Origin: Streptosporangium amethystogenes | GTDB taxonomy: Bacteria; Actinomycetota; Actinomycetes; Streptosporangiales; Streptosporangiaceae | Reading direction: 5' to 3' | DNA: 64,000 nucleotides | Assembly: GCF_000721075.1 (NCBI RefSeq) | Contig: NZ_JOEQ01000004.1 | Coordinates: forward strand, 310,001-374,000 | Shown: in pieces, positions 41,126 to 49,863 of the stretch | How positions within the stretch are numbered: the stretch's first letter is position 1 | Layout: every line of letters begins with the position of its first letter | Program-made: the position numbers and the translations under genes | The notes under the pieces: model-generated | What the model was told of the DNA's origin: nothing | Databases searched by the model: none | The model's input: the letters and a program-made list of their open reading frames with translations, nothing else

Positions 41126-42638
41126 GCGCCCTGCCGGGGGTGGCGCCGGTGAGCCGGCCTCCGGCGAGGACCGGGACCCCGGAGACGAGGACGTCGCCGA
41201 TCCCGGTGGCCGGGGTGCGTGGGGCGGCGTAGGTGGCCAGGTCGGCGACCGCTCCCGCGTCGAGGACGACCAGGTCGGCGACCTGTCCGGGGCGGACGAG
41301 ACCGCGCCCGTCGAGGCCGAAGCGGCGTGCCGGGTGCGAGGCGAGGTGGACCGCCGCCTGCTCCAGGGTCCAGTCCCCGGTCTGGCGGACGTGGTGGCCG
41401 AGCATCCTGGCGAACGCCCCGTAGCCCCGGGGGTGGGGGTGGCCGCCCACGTAGATGCCGTCGGAGCCGCCGGTGTGCGCCGGGTGGCGCAGGATCGCGC
41501 GGACCGACGCCTCCCCCTCGGGGCCCTCGTCGGGGCGGGCCGCCACGCATCCGGCCTCCAGCCGGGTGTCGATCAGGATCCGGCGGCAGAACTCTCCCGG
41601 CTCCAGCCCCGCCTCGGCGGCGGCCTCGGGCAGCGTCAGTCCCTCGGCCCACTCGGCACCTGGCACGTGGGAGAGGGTGACCCTCGGCCAGAGTCTCTCG
41701 TCCCACTCGATCCGTTCTGACTCCAGTGTCTCCAGCGCCCGGTCGATGTCGGCGGCCGGGACCCACCGAGGCAGCGCGACCATCGCCAGGATGGTGCTGC
41801 CCCGCAGGTAGGGGTAGGTGTCGAAGGTGACGTCCAGCCCCCGGAGCCGGGCCTCGTCGATCAGAGGCAGGAGGGTCGCGGCCGGGCCGTGGTAGTGCGA
41901 GACGTGCACCGCGACACCCGAGCGCCGGGCGATGTCGGTCACCTCGGCCATCCCCTCCGGGGCCGCCGCCCCGTACCCGCGCATGTGCGTCACGTACGGC
42001 AGGCGGCCGAGCGGCGCGCAGAGCGTGGCGAGCTCGGCGGCGTCGGCGTAGCGGCCGGGGGCGTACTCCAGCCCGGTGGAGAGGCCGGCCGCCCCCTCGG
42101 CCAGGCCGCGCTCGACGCGGGCCAGCATCGCGGCCAGCTCGTCGGCGGAGGCGGCCCGTTCGGCGGCGCCCATCACGTCGTACCGGATCGTGCCGTGCGG
42201 CAGCAGGTAGGCGGTGTTCAGCGCGGTCGCCCGGTCGTAGCCGTCGAGCAGTTCCCCGACGCCGATCGGCCCGTCCGCCGAGGGGTGGACGCCGTTGACC
42301 GCCGCGAAGTAGCGGGTGGCGTAGGCGAAGGTCTCCGGGGTGGTGGAGGGTGCGAAGGAGAGCCCGTCCTGGCCGAGGACGAAGGTGGTCACCCCCTGCC
42401 GGAGCGCGGCGAACTGCACCTCCTTGTCAAGGACGAGGGCGTCGCCGTGCGCGTGGCAGTCCACGAGGCCGGGCATGACATGGCACCCGGCGGCCTCGAC
42501 CACCGTGGTGGCCGCCGCCGCGTCCAGGCGGCCCACCGCTGCGATCCGGTCACCGGTGACGCCGACGTCGGCCCGGCAGGCCGGGGCACCGGTGCCGTCG
42601 AGCACCCAGCCATCCCTGATCAACACATCAAACGACAT
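41115..42638 (-). CDS. N-acyl-D-amino-acid deacylase (D-aminoacylase)
   Basis: 507 aa of the amidohydrolase superfamily. Motifs are DVLIRDGWVLDGTGAP at the N-terminus, CHVMPGLVDCHAHGDAL (HxH, ~58-74), GLSTGLEYAPGRYADAAEL (~175-193, typical of D-aminoacylases), VHVSHYHGPAATLLPLI (~242) and GSDGIYVGGHPHPRGYG (~365-381). It releases free D-amino acids for the deaminase/aldolase downstream. ATG 42638 is preferred over the TTG 12 nt upstream. First gene of the operon. Confidence 0.93.
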   Translation of the reverse strand: MSFDVLIRDGWVLDGTGAPACRADVGVTGDRIAAVGRLDAAAATTVVEAAGCHVMPGLVDCHAHGDALVLDKEVQFAALRQGVTTFVLGQDGLSFAPSTTPETFAYATRYFAAVNGVHPSADGPIGVGELLDGYDRATALNTAYLLPHGTIRYDVMGAAERAASADELAAMLARVERGLAEGAAGLSTGLEYAPGRYADAAELATLCAPLGRLPYVTHMRGYGAAAPEGMAEVTDIARRSGVAVHVSHYHGPAATLLPLIDEARLRGLDVTFDTYPYLRGSTILAMVALPRWVPAADIDRALETLESERIEWDERLWPRVTLSHVPGAEWAEGLTLPEAAAEAGLEPGEFCRRILIDTRLEAGCVAARPDEGPEGEASVRAILRHPAHTGGSDGIYVGGHPHPRGYGAFARMLGHHVRQTGDWTLEQAAVHLASHPARRFGLDGRGLVRPGQVADLVVLDAGAVADLATYAAPRTPATGIGDVLVSGVPVLAGGRLTGATPGRALRP

Positions 42639-42783
42639 GCCCGGATTCAATCACCGGGAAGGTGTTCGAGGCACCCGGCACCTGTCTACGTTCTCCCTGG
42701 ATTTCCCCCGCATCGCACCCAACCGGGAATTTGGGCCCCCTTCCCTCTTGACCATAACGCGTCATGGATGGTGGCATCTTTTA

Positions 42784-42808
42784 CTAGTTAGGAATCTTTC
42801 CTAACTAG
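42784..42808. promoter_or_regulatory. 25-bp palindromic operator before the GH8 gene
   Basis: Perfect 11-bp arms CTAGTTAGGAA and TTCCTAACTAG are separated by 3 nt. The palindrome is AT-rich in a G/C-rich setting and ends 24 bp before the preferred GTG start. It is probably the binding site of a repressor of the glycosidase. Confidence 0.7.
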
Positions 42809-42832
42809 ATGATCGCAGAGAGGGCACCCCCT

Positions 42833-44527
42833 GTGCATGCGAGACCGCGTCTCCAACGCCCCTCGACCGTCCTCGTCCTGGCACTGGCGTCGGCACTGAT
42901 CGCATCGGTGTTCGTGCTGGCGGCCCCGCCCGGCCTCGCCGCCGACTCCCTGCTGTCCCAGGGCCGTCCGGCCACCTCGTCCTCCAACGAGGACGCCACG
43001 TTCCTCCCCTCGGCCGCCTTCGACGGCAACACCGGCACCCGCTGGGCCTCCGCCGAGGGCCACGACCCCGAGTGGCTCCGCGTCGACCTCGGTGGTTCCG
43101 CCACGATCTCCCGGGTCAAGCTGACCTGGGAGGCCGCGTACGGCAAGTCGTACCGGATCGAGACCTCTCCCGACGGCAACGCCTGGACCTCCGCCTACTC
43201 CACCACCTCCGGTGACGGCGGCGTCGACGACCTGGCCCTGTCCGGCACCGGCCGCTACGTGCGGATGTACGGCACCGCGCGCGGCACCGCCTACGGCTAC
43301 TCGCTGTACGAGATGGAGGTCTACGGCAGCACCGGCGGCAGCACCCCGAGTCCCACCCCGACGATCACTCCCGGCGGCCCCGGCGTGCCGTTCGGCTCGC
43401 ACACGATCCCCTACACGGCCGGGACGCTGCGCCCCGGCGGCACCCAGGCCACGCTCGACCAGAAGGTGATCGACTACTACCAGCGCTGGAAGGCCGCCTT
43501 CGTCAAGCAGAACTGCGGCAACGGCTGGTACCAGATCATCTCCCCCGACGCCGACCACCCGTACGTGGCCGAGGCGCAGGGCTACGGCATGGTCATCGCC
43601 GCCACGATGGCCGGGGCCGACCCGGACGCGAAGAAGATCTTCGACGGCCTGGTGAAGTACGTGCTGGCCCACCCGTCGTCGATCACCCCCGGCCTGCTCG
43701 CCGCCGAACAGGACACCGCCTGCCAGAGCGTCAACGGCGGCGACTCGGCCACCGACGGCGACCTGGACGTGGCCTACGGCCTGCTCCTGGCCGACCGGCA
43801 GTGGGGCAGCACGGGCACCTACAACTACAAGCAGCTCGCGATCAACCACATCAACGCGATCAAGGCCGGTGAGGTCAACCCGACCACCAAGCTGATGAAG
43901 CTCGGCGACTGGAGCAGCTCGGGCGACCAGTACTACTGGATCAGCCGCTCCTCGGACTGGATGATCGACCACTTCAGGGCGTTCCGCAAGGCCACCGGTG
44001 ACACGACCTGGGACACCGTCCGCACCAACCACCAGAACCTGATCGCGTCCCAGCAGTCGACCTACGCGGCGAGCACCGGCCTGCTGGCCGACTTCGTGGT
44101 CAACACCAACACCACCCCGAAGCCGGCCCCCGGCCAGGTCCTGGAGGATCCCAACGACGGCAAGTTCTGGTGGAACGCCTGCCGTGATCCGTGGCGGATC
44201 GGCAACGACGCGGTGACCAGCGGTGACGCCAAGTCCCTCGCCGCCGCGCGCAAGCTCAACACCTGGATCAAGAGCAAGACCGGCGGCAACCCGAACAACA
44301 TCGCGGTCGGCTACTCGCTCAACGGCACCCAGATCTCCAGCGGCAGCGAGCCGGCCTACTTCGCCCCGTTCGCGGTGGCGGCGATGACCGACTCCGGCAG
44401 CCAGGCCTGGCTGGACGCCCTGTGGACCAAGATGCTCAACACCCCGTTCACCGCCACCGACTACTACTCGACCAGCGTCCAGCTCCAAGTCATGATCACC
44501 GTAACCGGCAACCACTGGGTGCCCTGA
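42833..44527 (+). CDS. Secreted GH8-family glycoside hydrolase with discoidin-like CBM
   Basis: 564 aa. A signal peptide (hydrophobic VLVLALASALIASVFVLAAP, cut near GLAAD) leads to an F5/8-type-C/CBM32-like domain (~40-165: AFDGNTGTRWASAEGHDPEW, VDLGGSATISRVKLTWE, LYEMEVYG). A Thr/Pro linker and a GH8 catalytic domain follow (~190-560). VAEAQGYGMVIAATMAG carries the acid Glu and DSATDGDLDVAYGLLLADRQWG the second acidic residue. Substrates of GH8 include cellulose, chitosan and xylan. GTG 42833 is chosen because GAGAGGG lies 8 nt before it and the in-frame ATG at 42809 directly abuts the palindrome. Confidence 0.92.
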   Translation: MHARPRLQRPSTVLVLALASALIASVFVLAAPPGLAADSLLSQGRPATSSSNEDATFLPSAAFDGNTGTRWASAEGHDPEWLRVDLGGSATISRVKLTWEAAYGKSYRIETSPDGNAWTSAYSTTSGDGGVDDLALSGTGRYVRMYGTARGTAYGYSLYEMEVYGSTGGSTPSPTPTITPGGPGVPFGSHTIPYTAGTLRPGGTQATLDQKVIDYYQRWKAAFVKQNCGNGWYQIISPDADHPYVAEAQGYGMVIAATMAGADPDAKKIFDGLVKYVLAHPSSITPGLLAAEQDTACQSVNGGDSATDGDLDVAYGLLLADRQWGSTGTYNYKQLAINHINAIKAGEVNPTTKLMKLGDWSSSGDQYYWISRSSDWMIDHFRAFRKATGDTTWDTVRTNHQNLIASQQSTYAASTGLLADFVVNTNTTPKPAPGQVLEDPNDGKFWWNACRDPWRIGNDAVTSGDAKSLAAARKLNTWIKSKTGGNPNNIAVGYSLNGTQISSGSEPAYFAPFAVAAMTDSGSQAWLDALWTKMLNTPFTATDYYSTSVQLQVMITVTGNHWVP

Positions 44528-44541
44528 CCCTCACGCGTACC

Positions 44542-44574
44542 AGTGCGGCTCCCACCTTCGGTCGGGGCCGCACT
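44542..44574. terminator. Hairpin after the GH8 gene
   Basis: AGTGCGGC and GCCGCACT form a perfect 8-bp stem followed by TTTCGTG on the plus strand, between the GH8 stop and the convergent antitoxin-like gene. Confidence 0.7.
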
Positions 44575-44593
44575 TTCGTGCCCGTGACCGTAC

Positions 44594-44926
44594 TCAGGCG
44601 ACTTTCACGGAGTAGTCCCCAAAATCGGCCACTATGTCCAGTGTTCCCCCCAGGGCGACGACATAGGAGCGCAAGGTGTCCAGACCACCGATCTGGCCGT
44701 GCTCGATCTGGGACACGCGCGCCTGAGTGATGCTCATCCGTTCGGCGAGGAGCTTCTGGGAGATGCCCAGACGCTTGCGCATCTCGGCGAGTTGGACACC
44801 GCGAAGCTCTGCCCGCAACTGCTCGCGGCTGCTCTCCCGGGCGGCGACTCGCTCGGGGGAGTCCCGATCGGGATCGATCTCACGGATCTTGGCCTTGGTG
44901 TCGGACCACTTCACGAACTCACTCAT
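44594..44926 (-). CDS. XRE-family HTH protein, HigA-antitoxin-like
   Basis: 110 aa. A helical N-terminus (SPERVAARESSREQLRAELR) leads to an HTH (LAEMRKRLGISQKLLAERMS, ITQARVSQIEHGQIGG) and ends in the strand LRSYVVALGGTLDIVADFG. This form is typical of HigA-type antitoxins preceded by a HigB/Gp49 toxin. Its ATG overlaps an upstream stop (ATGA at 44923-44926), so it was once coupled to a gene there. The upstream frame (to ~45170) is only coding-like near its end (LWERYAAYRAEKEAEG), and no toxin fold is visible. Confidence 0.85.
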   Translation of the reverse strand: MSEFVKWSDTKAKIREIDPDRDSPERVAARESSREQLRAELRGVQLAEMRKRLGISQKLLAERMSITQARVSQIEHGQIGGLDTLRSYVVALGGTLDIVADFGDYSVKVA

Positions 44927-45167
44927 CGCCCTTCCGCCTCCTTCTCAGCGCGGTATGCCGCGTAACGCTCCCACAGGGCTCGGCCCACGAGAGCCGAGGT
45001 GAGGCATGGGCCGACGCGATGATCACAGGGAACATGATGACGGTGCGCCCGGATCCTTCGATACTTCGATGCCCGTGATCGAGGCTCCCGCGTCCGACTT
45101 CCTCTGCTTGGCTCCACGTGCTCGCGCGAGATTTTCCCGGCGTGGATCAAGTCTGTAGTCGGATCAC

Positions 45168-45914
45168 TCAGGGAACCGCGTCCTGGACCCTCCCTGTCAA
45201 GGCCAGGTACTCCTCGTGTGAAAGGTTGCGCGTTTCGAACCCCAGGATGTTCTGCTCGGCGAAGCGCCGCGTTTCCTCTGGATCCCACCGTCCGGGCAGG
45301 TGCATCAGTGGCCGACCGGGCTCGCCGAACACGATGAGGCCGCGGAGGTCCGGCTCGGCCGTGTAGCGGAGCAGTAGATCGGCCTGGGGGACCAGGCGTA
45401 GGCCATCCTCTGACTCCAGCTCCAACTGACCGTGCTTAGAGCGGAGGCGACAGGCCCGGCCGTCCAGACGCGAGAGCTCTCGGGCACCTGACGTCCGAGA
45501 TTGATTCAGCCGGGCATGGGCGCGGCCGGCCCGCATGTCGCGCCACATGTTGGTGATCATTCTGAGGTAGCGGAGATCGTTCACGCCATCGAGCAAATGC
45601 ATGCGTGTGCCCTCATGGCGAGCCGGAGGGCCGGTGGGTGAAAGTCCATGCCAGCCCGAGGCGCGACGGGCCAGCACGACCCTCGCCTCAGCAGCGGTGC
45701 CGTACCGCCGGAAATCGAAGGTCAGCCCATGGTCGGCGGCGAATCCCTCCAACTCGTGCCGGGGCCTGGCTCCCGGTGAGCAGAACAGGATCAGCCCATC
45801 ACCGTCCAGGACCGCCACGCCGTACATCGTTCTGTTCTCTTCGGGGTAACCGTAGGAGACAAGCGTCTTGGCTCGTCCGGTAAGCGCGCGGACGCGCGAG
45901 GTTAAGTTGGTCAA
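45168..45914 (-). CDS. Hypothetical 248-aa protein
   Basis: 248 aa with no family I recognise. Two mixed alpha/beta parts are seen. The N-terminal ~100 residues (MYGVAVLDGDGLILFCSPGARPRHELEGFAADHGLTFDFRR, split here by no gap) could be a nucleotide- or peptide-binding fold. The C-terminal part begins at GQLELESEDGLRLVPQADLLLR and ends with RRFAEQNILGFETRNLSHEEYLALTG. No signal or membrane segment. The TTG start at 45914 has AAGGG ~9 nt upstream; a later ATG is possible. Coding base bias supports a real gene. Confidence 0.6.
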   Translation of the reverse strand: MTNLTSRVRALTGRAKTLVSYGYPEENRTMYGVAVLDGDGLILFCSPGARPRHELEGFAADHGLTFDFRRYGTAAEARVVLARRASGWHGLSPTGPPARHEGTRMHLLDGVNDLRYLRMITNMWRDMRAGRAHARLNQSRTSGARELSRLDGRACRLRSKHGQLELESEDGLRLVPQADLLLRYTAEPDLRGLIVFGEPGRPLMHLPGRWDPEETRRFAEQNILGFETRNLSHEEYLALTGRVQDAVP

Positions 45915-46067
45915 GGTGCGTCACCCTTCGGCTGGTACGAGGCCAACGCATAAGCAATCAGCGCCGCCCGTTTCCCTGCTTGACCGAAATGACGGACAAG
46001 ACGAACACAAAGTTCCGATCAAGCTGGCCGAAGCGTTGAAACAGAGGCTCTGGAAATGCGGTTCCTG

Positions 46068-46592
46068 TTACGCGGGCTCCAGGTTTCCCACGAACCGGTA
46101 GGAGAATCCCTTGCCTGCGGGGGAGGAAGCCTCGATGTCCTGATAGCCGCCCGTGGCGGTCACCGGGATGCGCAGCAGCAGGTCGTCGCCGACGATGTCG
46201 TCCTCCCACACCTCAATGGTGAACGAGCCTCCGGCGACGGTGGTCTGGCTCTTGTACGATCCGGCGGCGCGCTCTGTGGAGCCGGGGGTGCACATCGAAT
46301 ACTCCCATACCCAGCAGGTTCCGGCCTTGGTGTCGGCCTCGTCACCGTTGGTGGGCCAGCCGAGGTACTCGGCGCCGTTCTGACCTATGATCCGCACACG
46401 GATCTCGTCCTCGCCGCTCTCCTCCAGATCGAAGGCCTGAAGCGAGCCGAACACAATCTTGAGCAGGGGTCCGGCGGCGGCCGTATCGACGCCGAGAGCA
46501 GGGGGCTCGGCGGCCTGGGCCGGGGACACGAGGGCCGCGGCGAGTGCCAGCCCGGCGGCCAGAGTGCCCACCCTCGACAGGACGTTGTTCAT
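46068..46592 (-). CDS. Secreted hypothetical protein
   Basis: 174 aa. A clear signal peptide (MNNVLSRVGTLAAGLALAAA, cleaved near AQAAE) precedes a beta-rich domain with one cysteine pair (GTCWVWEYSMCTPG). SFTIEVWEDDIVGDDLLLRI recalls a C2-like strand pattern with acidic loops, possibly calcium-binding. GAGGAG before ATG 46592 fixes the start. I recognise no family. Confidence 0.7.
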   Translation of the reverse strand: MNNVLSRVGTLAAGLALAAALVSPAQAAEPPALGVDTAAAGPLLKIVFGSLQAFDLEESGEDEIRVRIIGQNGAEYLGWPTNGDEADTKAGTCWVWEYSMCTPGSTERAAGSYKSQTTVAGGSFTIEVWEDDIVGDDLLLRIPVTATGGYQDIEASSPAGKGFSYRFVGNLEPA

Positions 46593-46992
46593 GCGCTCCT
46601 CGTTTTCCGTTGACAGGCGGGCTCCAGGCGGAAATTGAGCCTGTGGTGGTAGCCGTTCACGTCGCCCCTGTGAGTGGTGATGACGTTCGCCATAGAGCCT
46701 GTCGGGGGTGTCTTGTCGATGGCTTGGAGCCTGCTGGTGGGGATCCGACATCAAGCTCACGCCCCCGGGCGGATCACCGTCGGTCACCTGCGGTCGTGAC
46801 GGCATGAACCACGGGCGCGAAGCCCTCCACCTGGATGGTGGCCAACAAGGTCACCCCTGTGCTCTTCACTGAGCGCGCCGATGGCTTCCCCGATCACTCT
46901 GCCCTGCCCGCTGTCATGGATCCGGTATGGCCGACCCAGGCGGCGCAGGAACGGCGGTGACGAAAATGGGTTCGGACATTCCGGAAACCGCC
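46593..46992. other. 400-bp region without an intact gene
   Basis: Between the secreted protein and the membrane protein. A plus-strand frame at about 46833-46961 (ATG then VANKVTPVLFTERADGFPDH, about 42 codons to TGA) has coding-like bias but no ribosome-binding site and no family. It may be a gene remnant. Nothing else is seen. Confidence 0.45.
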
Positions 46993-47580
46993 TTACTCGA
47001 CCCACCACCAGCCCTCACCGAGATCATGTGTTGGGCCTCCTATGTCGCCCTCCGCGGTTTGAATGATCGTCTGAGGATCGGCCTTGCCCGGTATGTAGGC
47101 GAACCCCTCACCGGATTCGGCACGCCACTTGTCAACGAAAACCGGAAAATAGAGACCGTGCTCTTGGGCTTGCACGTCTCCCTCTATTGACAGGTACTTC
47201 ATCCACGAAGGAACCTCAAGCGGCCGGCCGCTCTCGTAGGAGGAGGCAAGGTCGGCGAATGTCTCATGGTGCAGCCGGATCTGGCTCTGCAGATAGACCA
47301 CTTTCCAGTCTGCCGTCCAGATCAGCAGCCCCAGGATCGAGGTGGCCGTCAACACCGCCATCGAGCGTCCGTACGCTTTGACAGCCAGGTAGGACAACAC
47401 ACCGGACAAAGACCACAGCAGCGACCACAGCCAGCTCCATACGAGCAGCAGCTTGTAAAGCAGCGAGTTTTCCAGAAACAGCGATATCCGAAGGTAGGAA
47501 ACGAGCGCCAGAAGAATCCAGCCGACCGCCGCCAGCAAGGAGAGCAGCCATGATTTCCGCATAGCAGGAGGAATGGGCAT
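46993..47580 (-). CDS. Membrane protein with extracytoplasmic C-terminal domain
   Basis: 195 aa. Four hydrophobic segments occupy the first ~105 residues (WLLSLLAAVGWILLALVSYL, LLYKLLLVWSWLWSLLW, VLSYLAVKAYG, MAVLTATSILGLLIWT). A polar domain follows (SIEGDVQAQEHGLYFPVFVDKW, AYIPGKADPQTIIQTAEG). The G/C content is lower than that of its neighbours, suggesting recent transfer. ATG 47580 is used; ATG 47562 is also possible and neither has a clear ribosome-binding site. No family recognised. Confidence 0.65.
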   Translation of the reverse strand: MPIPPAMRKSWLLSLLAAVGWILLALVSYLRISLFLENSLLYKLLLVWSWLWSLLWSLSGVLSYLAVKAYGRSMAVLTATSILGLLIWTADWKVVYLQSQIRLHHETFADLASSYESGRPLEVPSWMKYLSIEGDVQAQEHGLYFPVFVDKWRAESGEGFAYIPGKADPQTIIQTAEGDIGGPTHDLGEGWWWVE

Positions 47581-47689
47581 CGGAAAAGTGTCGCGGCATC
47601 CCCGCGTCACTCGCCATGCCTTGCTCGATGTCTCTACCGAAGCTGCACAATCTCCACACAGGCTTCCGCCGGCGATCCGGACGAAAAGT

Positions 47690-48351
47690 TCACCTGATGA
47701 ACGTGAGCAGCTGAGCGCACCGGGACGGCAACCGCACACCGGCGGCCCGGTCGGCTTCTTCGTGACGTCTGTCGATCGTGAGACCGGCTCGGTAGTCCTC
47801 CAGCATGGCCCGCACCACCTCAGGGTTCCTCATGGCCTCGCGCCACTCGTCGTGGTTCGCCTGGCCCATGCTCCGCGGGTCACCGCGATACCAGCCGTCC
47901 GGGTCGGCGTTGATGACGCGCTCGGGTATGTCCGGCTGGGCGAAGAAGAACCAGTGCCACCACTGGGTCGCGAACCTCTCGGTGATGCGGGACAGGTGAT
48001 CGCTGATCGGCAGGCAGTCCATGAACACCACCTGGGACACCGCCTCGGGGTGATCGAGAGCGAGGCGCAACGCGACCGCGCCCCCACGGTCGTGCCCCAA
48101 AGAACTCATCACCGCCACCGCGTCGTTCGCGACGGCGCGCTTGGAGTACCCGGCGTGGTCGGCAGTGGGTGCCGGACCACGCGAACGACCGTGAAGCCGC
48201 GCTCGACGAGCCGGGGCGCGACGCGATGCCAGGTCGCGGAAGTCCGAGGATGGCCGTGCAGCAACAGCACCGGCGGGCCCTACCCGCCGTAGCGGACGAA
48301 AATGGATGCTTCTCCGACGTGAATCAGATCAGTTTCGAAGTCCTCGAACAT
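47690..48351 (-). pseudogene. Alpha/beta-hydrolase (haloacetate-dehalogenase-like) pseudogene
   Basis: Minus-strand pieces rebuild one alpha/beta-hydrolase. The N-terminus (MFEDFETDLIHVGEASIFVR) is interrupted by an in-frame TAG just before [20 protein letters not shown]. The frame then shifts near 48130-48160, where the text jumps from [11 protein letters not shown] to a second frame ([14 protein letters not shown]). The nucleophile loop GHDRGGAVALRLALDHPEAV and the tail NHDEWREAMRNPEVV are intact. The usual DLRGYG segment before the elbow is missing. One stop, one frameshift and at least one deletion make it a dead gene. Confidence 0.85.
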
Positions 48352-48581
48352 CGCCCCAGCATCTCTCATAAATCCGAAAGGACGTCGAGCCTGCCGTGCA
48401 AGGGTCTGTCGACCATCGAGCCAGGTGACCGCATAGCGCCGTGATTCGCTCGGATCGCCAACCTCGGCGGCTCCGCCGGCATACCGACCAGCCGAGCACG
48501 CTCGGGTGGTCCTCCACCGCAGACGACCAGGATGCAATATGTGAAATCGAAATTCACATGGCGGATTCCCGGTGTATGACA

Positions 48582-49805
48582 TCAGGAATGCTCTGCGCGG
48601 GTGGCCGCCCGGTCTGCCTTCGGCGAGGACCCTTCGCGTGATCTCCGAGGCAGTTTCCCCGGTAGCAGGGTCATTGTCAGTGAAGCCAGGAGCAGCAGTC
48701 CAGTGACCGCGTACACCATTCTGGGGCCGATCAGGGCGGTCATGACGCCTGCCATCAGGAGCCCGGCGCTGACGGTGGTGTTGAGCAGAGCGCCGTGGGC
48801 GGCGAAAACACTGCCGTGAAGGTCGCTGTCGGTCAGGCGGACGAGTATGGTCTGCCGGGCCACCGCGAAGCCGCCCAGGGCCAGTCCGTTGAGGGCGGTG
48901 AGGACGAAGACAAGGTCCATTCGAGTGCTCACGGATACCAGGAAAACCGCCACGCCCGTCGCCGCGACCGCGATGAGAGCCACCGCGGAGGGGCTCAGCG
49001 GCGTCCCGGATCTGGTCAGGACGACCCCCGCCGACCAGGCGCCTGCCAGTTGCCCGCCCGCGAGGACCATGGTGATCAATCCGAAGGCCGTCGAACTCGC
49101 ATGAAGCTCGTCCTTGACCAGGAAGACTTCGGCCACGTTGGTCACCTGCATGGCAAAGATGATCACTAGTCCGAGGCCGATCACGCGGATCAACGTCGGC
49201 TGGGCCGAGATGGCCCGCAGGCCGGGGACCAGACCTGATCTGCCACGGACGGAGCGTGCGGGGGCGGCGGGAGGCAGGAGCCAGGCGCTCACGGGCAGCG
49301 CGAGGTAGGTGACCGCATCGATGAGCAGAGCGACCCGCACGTCGGCGACGTCCATGAGGACACCGGCGATGGGCGGCCCCAGCAACATCCCCATGTTCGC
49401 GGACATGGACATCCGAGCCTGGGCCTTGCTCAGTAGCGCGTCCGACGTCGAGCTCGCCACCGCTTTCTGGGTCGCCGGCATCACCACTGCCATGAGGCCG
49501 GCCAGGACAGCGGTGAGCAGAACGGTGATCACCACGCTACGGGCGTACGCCATGGTCACGCAGACCAGCACCAGTGCTGTTCCCGCGCCGTAGAGCACCT
49601 TCTGCAGGGGCACCCGGTCGGCGATTCTGCCTGCCAGCCCTGCTACGGCCACGCTCGGCACCGCCAGCGCCAGAAAGAGCGCGGCGATGGTGGCGCCTCC
49701 GGTGCCCCGGTCATGGAAGTCCAGCATCATGGCCGTAATGGCGAGGCCGTCACCCATGACCGATATGCCAGTGGCAAGAGAGAGTATGAGGACACGATGA
49801 TTCAT
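48582..49805 (-). CDS. MFS efflux transporter
   Basis: 407 aa with ~12 transmembrane helices of the major facilitator superfamily (drug-efflux, EntS/MdtH-like). GRIADRVPLQKVLYG is the MFS motif A-like loop (~60-74), and AGVMTALIGPRMVYAVTG lies near the C-terminus. It is divergent from the regulator at 49852 with a palindrome between them. A 186-bp piece of this gene (49302-49487) is repeated at 53818-54003 with ~93% identity. Confidence 0.92.
   Translation of the reverse strand: MNHRVLILSLATGISVMGDGLAITAMMLDFHDRGTGGATIAALFLALAVPSVAVAGLAGRIADRVPLQKVLYGAGTALVLVCVTMAYARSVVITVLLTAVLAGLMAVVMPATQKAVASSTSDALLSKAQARMSMSANMGMLLGPPIAGVLMDVADVRVALLIDAVTYLALPVSAWLLPPAAPARSVRGRSGLVPGLRAISAQPTLIRVIGLGLVIIFAMQVTNVAEVFLVKDELHASSTAFGLITMVLAGGQLAGAWSAGVVLTRSGTPLSPSAVALIAVAATGVAVFLVSVSTRMDLVFVLTALNGLALGGFAVARQTILVRLTDSDLHGSVFAAHGALLNTTVSAGLLMAGVMTALIGPRMVYAVTGLLLLASLTMTLLPGKLPRRSREGSSPKADRAATRAEHS
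49302..49487. repeat. MFS gene segment duplicated at 53818-54003
   Basis: These 186 bp inside the MFS gene match 53818-54003 with about a dozen substitutions and no gaps, in the same orientation at a 4516-bp offset. This copy is in the intact gene and is presumably the source or a sister copy. Confidence 0.9.
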
Positions 49806-49843
49806 ATGGCAATCATTATGCGTGTGCCCGTTTACCCGCTATT

Positions 49844-49863
49844 GTTTCGTCGTGGGACGAAAC
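49844..49863. promoter_or_regulatory. Palindrome in the MFS/regulator divergent spacer
   Basis: GTTTCGTC-GTGG-GACGAAAC forms perfect 8-bp arms around 4 nt. It overlaps the likely start of the regulator and lies 38 bp before the MFS start, fitting autoregulation and control of the pump. Confidence 0.6.

Noticed and set aside
42788..44515. 575-codon minus-strand ORF over the GH8 gene
   Set aside because: Composition is Gly/Val/Arg repeats with no domain; it mirrors the strongly biased coding frame of the glycosidase.
44923..45288. Candidate HigB/RelE toxin upstream of the antitoxin-like gene
   Set aside because: The overlap of stop and start is suggestive, but no frame shows the beta-sheet core or conserved residues of Gp49/RelE toxins; at most a degraded remnant.
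47690..48118. Intact 142-aa alpha/beta-hydrolase gene
   Set aside because: It starts in the middle of the fold, and the missing first half is found upstream in other frames, so it is part of a pseudogene.
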